NCBI RefSeq assembly: GCF_004745595.1
Contig: NZ_SRLH01000001.1
Location: 186,001-250,000 of the forward strand
Reading direction: 5' to 3'
DNA from: Flavobacterium humi
Lineage (GTDB): Bacteria; Bacteroidota; Bacteroidia; Flavobacteriales; Flavobacteriaceae
Length of the DNA: 64,000 bases
The number at the start of each line of letters is the position of its first letter. Position 1 is the stretch's first letter. Positions 45,318 to 52,357 of this stretch are shown here, in pieces. The notes below the pieces were generated by a model. That model worked only from the letters and a program-made list of their open reading frames with translations, was not told the origin of the DNA and did no database searches. The position numbers were made by a program, and so were the translations under genes.

Positions 45318-46505
45318 TCAAAGGCCTGAATTCATAAACGCCCAGCTGAAAGCAAATACGGAGCAGATAATCCCGATCATGAAAATCATATAGGTAATCC
45401 TTAACAATTTGTATTTCCGGTCAAGGACCAATCCTAAATAATACAAATCCCGGATCATGGAATTGTATAAATAATCCCTGTCTTTCATTAATTCGTTTAC
45501 GGCCCAAAGGTATTCGTCGATAGGCATTTTATGGAAATTCCCGAAAAACAACAGGTTCACTTTCTTATCCTCGATGTCCTGCCGTGTAAAAGTCCCGCTG
45601 GTTACTTTCGGGCGTGTTGACATAATGGCAAAGATTATCGAAACCACGCTAAAGAGTAATAATACAAAGGTAGGAATGATCAAATGGACATTTCCCGGAC
45701 TGTCTAGTTTTGGGATCAAAGTGGACAAGGCTATCGAAATGATAATGGCATTAACCGAAAGCAGGATGTTGGCCTTGCTGTCGGCAATATCGCTCAAACG
45801 GGTATGATTGCTCAGGGTTACCCTAAACATGGTATCGACACCTCTTTCCGGACGTTCCAGCTTTTCCATTTTTTTCTTTTTGATATCCGATTTGCTCAAG
45901 GTTTTGTCCTTTGAAAGCTTCTGGATTTCTTTTTGAAGCAGGAAGATGTTTTTGTCTTTGGCTGCCTGCCAGTTTTCTTTGGCAAAATCCGTAAAATAGT
46001 GATGGCACAACACCAGCATTTTTTTATTTTCCGAAGCCCATTCCAGGTCCGTGAAGGTTTTGTCTTGCGTTAATTTCCATTCTTCCCGCAATAATTCCCC
46101 AATAGCAATGTAGTCAGGACTGGCAAAATGTGAATAATCGGCGTCCTTAATGATTTTTTCTGCAATTGTGGCTGGCGTTTCATGGATTTCGGTTGTCTTA
46201 ATCAGCGCCGAAACCTTAGCAATATACGCTTCGTCTTTGTTGTTTTTTTCGAGAAAATCGCGGGCAATCAAAACGCTTTGTTCCTCATGTTTGGCAAAAC
46301 CTTTGATGTAACCCGTGTCATGTAACCATGCGGCAACCAGGATGATTTCGGCTTCTTCGTCTTTTATCCCTTCGTTGAGAACCAGGTTTTTTGCGGCTGT
46401 GACGACTTTTTGGGTATGGTTGAAATTATGATAAGTATATGAAATAGAAAGATTATCTTTGAGTAAATTAAAAACAAAATCTTCTGTTTTTTGTAAAATA
46501 TCCAT
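45318..46505 (-). CDS. HD-domain phosphohydrolase fused to a PycTM (Pycsar effector-type) membrane domain
   Basis: 395 residues. Residues ~1-190 are an HD domain with its metal-binding set in order: HNFNH (His30), AAWLHDTGY (His62-Asp63), His73, and KDADYSHF (Asp121/123). A Lys-rich linker (~195-225) leads to the PycTM/DUF5706 domain (~228-395): VTLSNHTRLSDIADSKANILLSVNAIIISIALSTLIP, a second helix pair (LIIPTFVLLLFSVVSIIFAIM) and a C-terminal helix (LLRITYMIFMIGIICSVFAFSWAF). PycTM domains are membrane effectors in pyrimidine cyclase antiphage (Pycsar) systems. Fusion to HD is common in Bacteroidota and may be a signalling rather than a defence protein. No cyclase gene is adjacent. Confidence 0.88.
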   Translation of the reverse strand: MDILQKTEDFVFNLLKDNLSISYTYHNFNHTQKVVTAAKNLVLNEGIKDEEAEIILVAAWLHDTGYIKGFAKHEEQSVLIARDFLEKNNKDEAYIAKVSALIKTTEIHETPATIAEKIIKDADYSHFASPDYIAIGELLREEWKLTQDKTFTDLEWASENKKMLVLCHHYFTDFAKENWQAAKDKNIFLLQKEIQKLSKDKTLSKSDIKKKKMEKLERPERGVDTMFRVTLSNHTRLSDIADSKANILLSVNAIIISIALSTLIPKLDSPGNVHLIIPTFVLLLFSVVSIIFAIMSTRPKVTSGTFTRQDIEDKKVNLLFFGNFHKMPIDEYLWAVNELMKDRDYLYNSMIRDLYYLGLVLDRKYKLLRITYMIFMIGIICSVFAFSWAFMNSGL

Positions 46506-46531
46506 ATGTGTTTTTTTAACTCCTCTAATTT

Positions 46532-49500
46532 ATGAAATTGTTTTGGGTAAATATATTAATAAAACGAAATAGTGCCATACTAAATTGTGTATTCCTGGCC
46601 TTGCTTGTACAATCGTGTGCGACAAACAGGGTGCAATTCGGGGCAGCAACCCCGCAGGAACCGGCTGTGGCAGCAACAGATTCCATAAAGAAAACCCATA
46701 CTTTCTATCTCATTGGCGATGCCGGCAATGCAGATGGGCCCCAGGCGCAAAATACACTCGGGTTACTGGAAAAAAGGCTGGAAAATGCAGGCAAAAACAG
46801 CACCCTTGTTTTTTTAGGAGATAACATTTACCCGATGGGAATGCCTTACGGCCAAAACGGTCCGGAACGCGCTGCCGCCGAAACGAAGTTGATGAACCAA
46901 CTGAAAATCACGGAACATTTTAAAGGCAAAACTATTTTTATCCCCGGGAACCACGACTGGTACCATGGGATCAAAGGGCTCCAGGAGCAGGAAAATTTCG
47001 TCAATGATTACCTGACAGAAAAAAAAGCCTTCCTGCCCAGAAAAAGCTGCGGCATTGAAAACATAACCATTAACGATCAATTGAGCCTGATTGTAATTGA
47101 CAGCCAGTGGTTCCTGGAAGATTGGGATAAACAGCCGGGCATTAATGACGATTGCGATATCAAAACACGAGAAGATTTCTTTTCCGCTTTCGAAACCATC
47201 ATCAACAAAAACCAAAACAAGACTACCCTTATAGCCATGCACCATCCTTTAGTGAGCAATGGGCCGCACGGCGGGCAGTTTTCATGGCGGAAACAATTGT
47301 ACCCTTTGAGTTCAAAAATACCATTGCCGGTTATCGGTTCTTTGGTCAACCTGCTAAGGAAAACCTCCGGAATAAGCCCGGAAGACCTTCAAAACAAACA
47401 ATATACTGCCTTTATAAACAGGATCAAACCCATTATCCAGAACAAAAAAAACATCATTGTCTTTTCCGGGCATGAGCACAACCTTCAGTACATAGAACAC
47501 GAAGGAATCCGGCAGGTCATAAGCGGATCGGCTTCCAAAAAAGAAGCGGCCAGGGCCATTTATCCTGACAATTTTTCCTATGGAGGCAGCGGTTACGCCC
47601 AATTGGAAATAAAAAACAACGGAAGCGCCAATGTCGAGTTTTTCAGTACCGAAAACAACCAGGAAAAATCATTATTCCGGCAAAATGTCCTGGCGGCGGC
47701 TACTATTGTTACCGATACTGTTTTTCCTGTAAACAGGAACAAATCGGTAATTGCGACGGTTTATACCGAAAAAATGACCGATAAAAGCAAATTCTATACC
47801 TTTTTATGGGGTCAGCATTACCGGAAATACTACAGCACACCGGTTGAAGCCCCAAATGTTTCGCTCGATACGCTGCATGGCGGATTGAAGCCTACCATTG
47901 CCGGAGGAGGACATCAATCGCTTTCGTTGCGCCTAATGGACAAAAACGGCAAAGAATATGTTATGAGAGCCCTTAAGAAAAGCCCTTCGCGTTTTCTTCA
48001 GGCGGTTGCTTTCAAAGATCAGAATGTTGAAAAGGAATTCAAAAATACCGTAGCCGAGACTTTTGTTTATGATTTTTATACCACGGCCCATCCTTACACG
48101 CCTTTTGTTGTTGGCGACCTGGCGGAAAAAGCAGGTATTTACCATTCTAACCCGCAGTTGTTTTATATCCCGAAGCAAAACAGCCTGGGGAAATTCAACG
48201 AAGGTTTCGGGGATGAATTGTATATGGTAGAAGAACGCCCTGTTGATAGCCAGAAGGAAGTAACCAGTTTTGGCGATCCTGACAAGATTGTAGGGACTGA
48301 TGATGTGCTGGCCAATATCAGGAAAGATGAAAAATACCAGATTGATGAGGAAGCTTATATCAGGGCAAGGGTTTTCGATATGCTCATTGGCGATTGGGAC
48401 AGGCATTCGGACCAATGGCGTTGGGCCGAATATAAAAAGAAGGACAAAATAGTCTACAAACCTATCCCTCGTGACCGTGACCAGGCTTTTACAAAGACCG
48501 ACGGCAATTTACTCCGCTTACTGATGAATATCCCGGCGTTGCGCCATATGAAGTCATTCAGGAAAGATTTCCCAAGCGCCAAATGGTTCAATGCCGAACC
48601 GTATCCGCAGGATTTGGCGTTCATAAAAGCAGCAGATAAGCAAGTATGGATCAGACAGGTACGGGAAGTCACTTCGGCCCTGACCGATACGGATATCGAC
48701 TATGCATTTTCAAAACTTCCGAAGGAAATACGGGATGATGCCACTTCCAATACGTTAAAAGAAACATTGAAAATCCGTAAAAAAGGACTCGAAAAATTTG
48801 CATTGGCGTACCATGATTTCCTGCAGAAAAGGATTTTAGTTGTAGGAACTGATAAAAAAGACAAATTCACCATTACAAGAATGCCGGGCGGGAAAACCCA
48901 AATCATCATCAGCAGGATTAAAAAAGAAGGAGAGGAGCAGCAATCTTCCCTCGTATATGACAAACGGGCCACAAACGAAATCTGGGTCTATGGCCTGGAT
49001 GATGATGATATTTTCGAAGTAAAAGGAAAAGGCTCCAAAGAAATCACCATCCGCCTGGTGGGAGGTCAAAACCGCGATACCTACACTGTTGAAAACCCTA
49101 AAAGGATAAAAATATACGATTACAGATCCAAAGAAAATACTTTTACGGCCGGCAATAAAGCTGCAGTCTTTCTTTCAGATGATTACCAAACCAACGAATA
49201 CAACTACAAAAAGCCAAAATACAATGTCTTTTTCGGATTGCCGTTAGTGGGTTCAAATCCCGATGACGGGCTGAAAATAGGTGCTTCGTTAAGCTACATG
49301 AAATATGGTTTCCACAACCATCTGTATTCGCAGAAACACAACCTGAAAGGCAACTATTATTTCGCCACTGACGGTTTCGAATTATTCTATAAAGCCATTT
49401 TCCATAAAGCGGTCGGCAATTGGGATTTTGAAATCGATGCCAAGTACACCACGCCTAATTTCAGTATGAATTATTTTGGTTACGGAAATGAAACCCGCAA

Positions 49501-50266
49501 CGACGATGCTTTGCTCGGGATGAATTACAACAGGGTCAGGATCCAGCAGTTCACTTTCAATCCTTCTTTGCGAAGAACAGGAAAGTACGGAAGCGATGTG
49601 CAAATCCAGCCGGTTTTTGAAAATATAGAAGTAGAAAAAACCCAGGACCGCTTCGTTAATGAGCCTGGCATAGTAAGTAAAGAAGTTTTTGATTACCAGC
49701 AATTTGCGGGAATCAACCTAAAGTATGGGTTTGAGAATTATGACAACGCTTCCAACCCGACAATGGGTATGACCTTTTCGGTTTTGGCCAGCTGGAAAAC
49801 CAATCTTTCCCAAACCAACAGGAACTTTTCTTACCTGGAAGGCACCTACGGCATCAGCCATAAAATCACCTCAGACGGGAAGTTTATTTTCGGTACGCTC
49901 CTAAAAGGGAAAATCCTTTTAAACAATAATTTCGAGTTTTACCAGGGAGCCACTTTAGGAGGCGATTACGATTTGAGAGGTTTCAGGAAAGAAAGGTTTT
50001 TAGGAAAAGAATCCTTCTTCCAGAGTTCAGACTTAAGATGGAATATCGGTAAGATCAGGCAGAATATTGTCCCGATGACATACGGGATTTTGGGCGGATA
50101 TGATTACGGACGTGTTTGGCTCGACACCGAAAAATCAAACAAGTGGCACCAGTCATTTGGAGGAGGAGTCTGGCTCAACGGCTTAAATGTAGTGACGGCC
50201 AGGATTACCTATTTTAACAGTTCGGACGGCAACAGGATTGCGTTTGGGCTGGGCTTCGGATTTTAA
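46532..50266 (+). CDS. Outer-membrane lipoprotein: metallophosphatase, kinase-like middle region, C-terminal beta-barrel
   Basis: 1244 residues. Lipobox VQSC (Cys29). Residues ~55-375 are a calcineurin-like metallophosphatase with all five motif blocks: GDAG (62-65), GDNIYPMG, GNHDW, MHHPLVSNG and SGHEHNLQY. Residues ~455-665 contain GGGHQSLSLRL, EYVMRALKK (Lys482/483), a GDWDRHSDQWRW loop (Asp623) and PRDRDQAF (Asp648/650), the order and spacing of HipA/CotH/FAM20-like kinases; this is my inference. Residues ~890-1244 form an Omp85/surface-antigen-type barrel ending in GLGFGF. Lipid anchor plus barrel parallels TamL. Proteins of the metallophosphatase-barrel type are known in Bacteroidota but uncharacterised. 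Divergent from HD-PycTM across 26 bp. Confidence 0.88.
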   Translation: MKLFWVNILIKRNSAILNCVFLALLVQSCATNRVQFGAATPQEPAVAATDSIKKTHTFYLIGDAGNADGPQAQNTLGLLEKRLENAGKNSTLVFLGDNIYPMGMPYGQNGPERAAAETKLMNQLKITEHFKGKTIFIPGNHDWYHGIKGLQEQENFVNDYLTEKKAFLPRKSCGIENITINDQLSLIVIDSQWFLEDWDKQPGINDDCDIKTREDFFSAFETIINKNQNKTTLIAMHHPLVSNGPHGGQFSWRKQLYPLSSKIPLPVIGSLVNLLRKTSGISPEDLQNKQYTAFINRIKPIIQNKKNIIVFSGHEHNLQYIEHEGIRQVISGSASKKEAARAIYPDNFSYGGSGYAQLEIKNNGSANVEFFSTENNQEKSLFRQNVLAAATIVTDTVFPVNRNKSVIATVYTEKMTDKSKFYTFLWGQHYRKYYSTPVEAPNVSLDTLHGGLKPTIAGGGHQSLSLRLMDKNGKEYVMRALKKSPSRFLQAVAFKDQNVEKEFKNTVAETFVYDFYTTAHPYTPFVVGDLAEKAGIYHSNPQLFYIPKQNSLGKFNEGFGDELYMVEERPVDSQKEVTSFGDPDKIVGTDDVLANIRKDEKYQIDEEAYIRARVFDMLIGDWDRHSDQWRWAEYKKKDKIVYKPIPRDRDQAFTKTDGNLLRLLMNIPALRHMKSFRKDFPSAKWFNAEPYPQDLAFIKAADKQVWIRQVREVTSALTDTDIDYAFSKLPKEIRDDATSNTLKETLKIRKKGLEKFALAYHDFLQKRILVVGTDKKDKFTITRMPGGKTQIIISRIKKEGEEQQSSLVYDKRATNEIWVYGLDDDDIFEVKGKGSKEITIRLVGGQNRDTYTVENPKRIKIYDYRSKENTFTAGNKAAVFLSDDYQTNEYNYKKPKYNVFFGLPLVGSNPDDGLKIGASLSYMKYGFHNHLYSQKHNLKGNYYFATDGFELFYKAIFHKAVGNWDFEIDAKYTTPNFSMNYFGYGNETRNDDALLGMNYNRVRIQQFTFNPSLRRTGKYGSDVQIQPVFENIEVEKTQDRFVNEPGIVSKEVFDYQQFAGINLKYGFENYDNASNPTMGMTFSVLASWKTNLSQTNRNFSYLEGTYGISHKITSDGKFIFGTLLKGKILLNNNFEFYQGATLGGDYDLRGFRKERFLGKESFFQSSDLRWNIGKIRQNIVPMTYGILGGYDYGRVWLDTEKSNKWHQSFGGGVWLNGLNVVTARITYFNSSDGNRIAFGLGFGF

Positions 50267-50285
50267 CAACTTAAACTATACGATT

Positions 50286-50702
50286 ATGAAATTTACAAGA
50301 AAAGCAAGCGCCAATTGGAAAGGCACCGGAATGGAAGGCAAAGGGACCATTTCTACCGAAAGTACAACCCTAAGCAACGCACAATTATCCTTCAAAACCC
50401 GCTTTGAAAACGGAGTAGGGACCAACCCGGAAGAACTTATCGGAGCAGCCCATGCCGGCTGTTTTACCATGCAATTGAGTTTCCTGTTGAGTGAAAAAGG
50501 TTTCGTGCCCGAAAATCTTGACACAGAAGCCAAAATCACTTTTGAAGACGGTACCATCACCCAAAGCCACCTGCAGCTTACCGCCAAAGTACCAGGCATT
50601 TCAACCGAAGATTTCCAGGAAATAGCCCAAAAAGCCAAAGAAATTTGCCCGGTTTCCAAATTATTGAAAGCAGACGTTTCCTTAACGGCGACATTGTTGT
50701 AA
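50286..50702 (+). CDS. OsmC family peroxiredoxin
   Basis: 138 residues from ATG 50286 (an earlier in-frame ATG at 50238 is inside the previous gene). Family motifs: GTNPEELIGAAHAGCFTMQLS with the peroxidatic Cys, and AKEICPVSKLL with the resolving Cys. Members of this group reduce organic hydroperoxides in the cytoplasm using thiols or lipoylated proteins. The OsmC start (KFTRKASANWKGTGMEGKG) is typical of the osmotically inducible branch rather than Ohr. It starts 19 bp after the large lipoprotein gene but likely has its own role, and is followed by a terminator. Confidence 0.9.
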   Translation: MKFTRKASANWKGTGMEGKGTISTESTTLSNAQLSFKTRFENGVGTNPEELIGAAHAGCFTMQLSFLLSEKGFVPENLDTEAKITFEDGTITQSHLQLTAKVPGISTEDFQEIAQKAKEICPVSKLLKADVSLTATLL

Positions 50703-50730
50703 TAGAATAATTTAAAAAAAATAGTGTAGC

Positions 50731-50758
50731 AAAAGCCAGTCAAACGATTGGCTTTTTT
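50731..50758 (+). terminator. Terminator after OsmC gene
   Basis: AAAGCCA pairs with TGGCTTT around a 10-nt loop, followed by a T-run. Confidence 0.75.
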
Positions 50759-50816
50759 GGTTGTATCCACCATTCAATTAAAATTTTAAAGGAAAATATA
50801 TTTTATTTAAAACTTT

Positions 50817-50838
50817 ATCGTAATATTGCAATATTAAG
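50817..50838. promoter_or_regulatory. ArsR operator (perfect 16-bp palindrome)
   Basis: TAATATTGCAATATTA (50821-50836) is a perfect palindrome preceded by ATCG. It lies 11 bp before the arsR start codon. The left flank ATCGTAATA recurs in the second site at 51226-51241. Confidence 0.65.
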
Positions 50839-50847
50839 TTAAAGATA

Positions 50848-51171
50848 ATGGGAACAACAAAAACAGATCTTTTTACAGCAAAACAAAACGAAATTGCAAT
50901 ACTGGCCAAAGCCATGGGGCATCCTGCCAGAGTGGCCATTATTGAATATCTTTTAAAAGCGGACAAATGCATCTGTGGCGACATCGTTAATGAGCTTCCA
51001 CTGGCACAGCCAACTGTTTCGCAGCATTTGAAGGAACTTAAAAACGCAGGGATCATAAAAGGGAATATCGAAGGTAATGCAATCTGTTACTGCATCAATG
51101 AAAAGACATTCCATATTTTAAAAGATTATTTTACAAAAACAGCAACAGTTCTCAAACAACAATGCTGCTGA
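50848..51171 (+). CDS. arsR: ArsR family metalloregulator (arsenic-type)
   Basis: 107 residues. The winged helix reads ELPLAQPTVSQHLKELKNAGIIKG with a wing GNAICYCINEK. Cys41 and Cys43 in ADKCICGDIV sit at the start of the helix that carries the arsenite-binding CxC/CVC motif in classical ArsR. A further CYC lies in the wing. As(III) binding should release it from the palindrome overlapping its own promoter. It is followed by a terminator and a second operator, so the downstream genes form a separate unit under the same regulator. Confidence 0.88.
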   Translation: MGTTKTDLFTAKQNEIAILAKAMGHPARVAIIEYLLKADKCICGDIVNELPLAQPTVSQHLKELKNAGIIKGNIEGNAICYCINEKTFHILKDYFTKTATVLKQQCC

Positions 51172-51192
51172 TCGCATCAAAAAAGTATAATT

Positions 51193-51215
51193 AAAATGCT
51201 GCCGGCATTTTTTTT
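51193..51215 (+). terminator. Terminator after arsR
   Basis: AAAATGC pairs with GCATTTT around a TGCCG loop, followed by T residues. It separates arsR from the DUF6428 unit. Confidence 0.65.
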
Positions 51216-51225
51216 AACCATAACC

Positions 51226-51241
51226 ATCGTAATAATACGAT
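51226..51241. promoter_or_regulatory. Second ArsR-like operator
   Basis: ATCGTAATAATACGAT is an inverted repeat (ATCGTA/TACGAT) sharing ATCGTAATA with the site upstream of arsR. It lies 16 bp before the DUF6428 gene. Confidence 0.55.
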
Positions 51242-51257
51242 ATAAACAGACTAAATT

Positions 51258-51722
51258 ATGAAACTATCAGAAGTAAAAAGCATTTTGCCGTCTTTAGAAG
51301 ATGTGGCTTTTCAGTTGGAAAACGGAACCTTCATCCCGGAGCATTTCCATGTTACCGAAATCGGGACAGTCACAAAACACTTTATTGATTGCGGGGGCAC
51401 TATCAGGAAGGAACAAGTAGTCAATTTCCAACTTTGGGATGCCAACGATTACCAGCACAGGCTCAAACCGATGAAACTCATGCGGATCATTACACTTTCA
51501 GAAGAAAAATTAAGCATTGAAGACAACGAGATTGAAGTCGAATTTCAAGGAGAAACCATCGGAAAATACAATTTGGGCTTCAACGGGAAGAACTTTGTCC
51601 TGCAAAACAAAAAGACAGCCTGCCTGGCTTCGGATAACTGTGGCAGTTCCCCAAAAGCAAACATAGGTTCAAACCAGCCCAGCAATGCTTCAAGCTGTGC
51701 CCCAAATTCAGGATGCTGTTAG
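51258..51722 (+). CDS. DUF6428 family protein of an arsenic locus
   Basis: 154 residues. The chain LSEVKSILPSLEDVAFQLENGTFIPEHFHVTEIGTVTKHFIDCGGTIR matches the DUF6428 family, which is routinely found in Bacteroidota ars operons beside arsR and arsC. The last ~35 residues are Cys-rich (CLASDNCGSS, SCAPNSGCC), which may bind arsenite or other soft metals; this is inference. No signal peptide. First gene of a unit with a 41-residue membrane protein and arsC. Confidence 0.82.
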   Translation: MKLSEVKSILPSLEDVAFQLENGTFIPEHFHVTEIGTVTKHFIDCGGTIRKEQVVNFQLWDANDYQHRLKPMKLMRIITLSEEKLSIEDNEIEVEFQGETIGKYNLGFNGKNFVLQNKKTACLASDNCGSSPKANIGSNQPSNASSCAPNSGCC

Positions 51723-51724
51723 TT

Positions 51725-51850
51725 ATGAAAGAAAGACTCATTAAATTTAAAAAGCCAATCATCATAACGACTTCGGTCATAGTCTTGCAACTGTTTTTCG
51801 GTTTTGACCCAAAGTTTTGCATTATCAACATAATTTGGTTATTCGTTTAA
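51725..51850 (+). CDS. 41-residue membrane protein in arsenic operon
   Basis: ATG 51725 to TAA 51850, 2 bp after the DUF6428 stop and 3 bp before arsC, so the spacing is that of a real operon gene. The protein starts MKERLIKFKKPI and continues with one hydrophobic helix (ITTSVIVLQLFFGF) and a second weak one (CIINIIWLFV). No family recognised. It may be an inner-membrane helper of the arsenic response. Too short for default gene callers, hence likely missing from automatic annotation. Confidence 0.6.
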   Translation: MKERLIKFKKPIIITTSVIVLQLFFGFDPKFCIINIIWLFV

Positions 51851-51853
51851 CAT

Positions 51854-52273
51854 ATGGAAACAAAGAAAATCCTGGTTTTATGCACAGGCAATAGTTGCAG
51901 GAGCCAAATGGCAGAAGGGTACTTGCGTCATTTTGCAGGAAACAAAGCAAAGGTTTACAGTGCCGGTGTTGAAACCCACGGCGTTAATCCAAAAGCCATT
52001 GCTGCGATGAAGCAAGACGGCATTGACATTTCAAGCCACACCTCCAATCACATTGATGAATATTATGGTATTGATTTCGATTTTGTCATAACCGTTTGTG
52101 ATAATGCGAAGGAAAATTGCCCATTTTTTCCAACCAAAGCTCAAAAGTTCCACCATAACTTCCCGGACCCGGCCAAAGCCACCGGCACAACAGAAAAAAT
52201 CGCTTCGGAATTTTATGCAGTAAGGAATTTAATCAAGCAGTACTGCCAGGAATTTATCAAGGACAACCTTTAA
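51854..52273 (+). CDS. arsC: Thioredoxin-coupled arsenate reductase (low-molecular-weight phosphatase fold)
   Basis: 139 residues. The P-loop is LCTGNSCRSQMAEG with nucleophile Cys10 and Cys15; VCDNAKENCP gives Cys82 and Cys89. These four positions coincide with the redox triad and P-loop cysteines of Staphylococcus aureus pI258 ArsC (Cys10, 15, 82, 89). FPDPAKATG supplies the general acid Asp. It reduces arsenate to arsenite in the cytoplasm. A terminator follows directly, so no ACR3/ArsB efflux gene is co-transcribed within the window. Confidence 0.92.
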   Translation: METKKILVLCTGNSCRSQMAEGYLRHFAGNKAKVYSAGVETHGVNPKAIAAMKQDGIDISSHTSNHIDEYYGIDFDFVITVCDNAKENCPFFPTKAQKFHHNFPDPAKATGTTEKIASEFYAVRNLIKQYCQEFIKDNL

Positions 52274-52302
52274 TGGTTTTCCAGTCAAAACCACCTTTTT
52301 TT
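52274..52302 (+). terminator. Terminator after arsC
   Basis: TGGTTTT (52274-52280) pairs perfectly with AAAACCA (52287-52293) around CCAGTC, followed by a seven-T run. Confidence 0.75.
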
Positions 52303-52319
52303 CAGTAGGCATTTAGTAG

Positions 52320-52355
52320 TTTGCATAGCCTTGTGCAATAGTTAGGCTATGCAAA
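52320..52355. repeat. Hairpin sharing the core of the 21-bp array
   Basis: A perfect 12-bp inverted repeat, TTTGCATAGCCT (52320-52331) and AGGCTATGCAAA (52344-52355), around a 12-nt loop. The left arm plus four loop bases (TTTGCATAGCCTTGTG, 52320-52335) is identical to the beginning of the fifth unit of the tandem array 390 bp away. It is immediately 3' of the stop of the broken minus-strand gene and could be its terminator or a remnant array unit. Confidence 0.7.
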
Positions 52356-52357
52356 TC

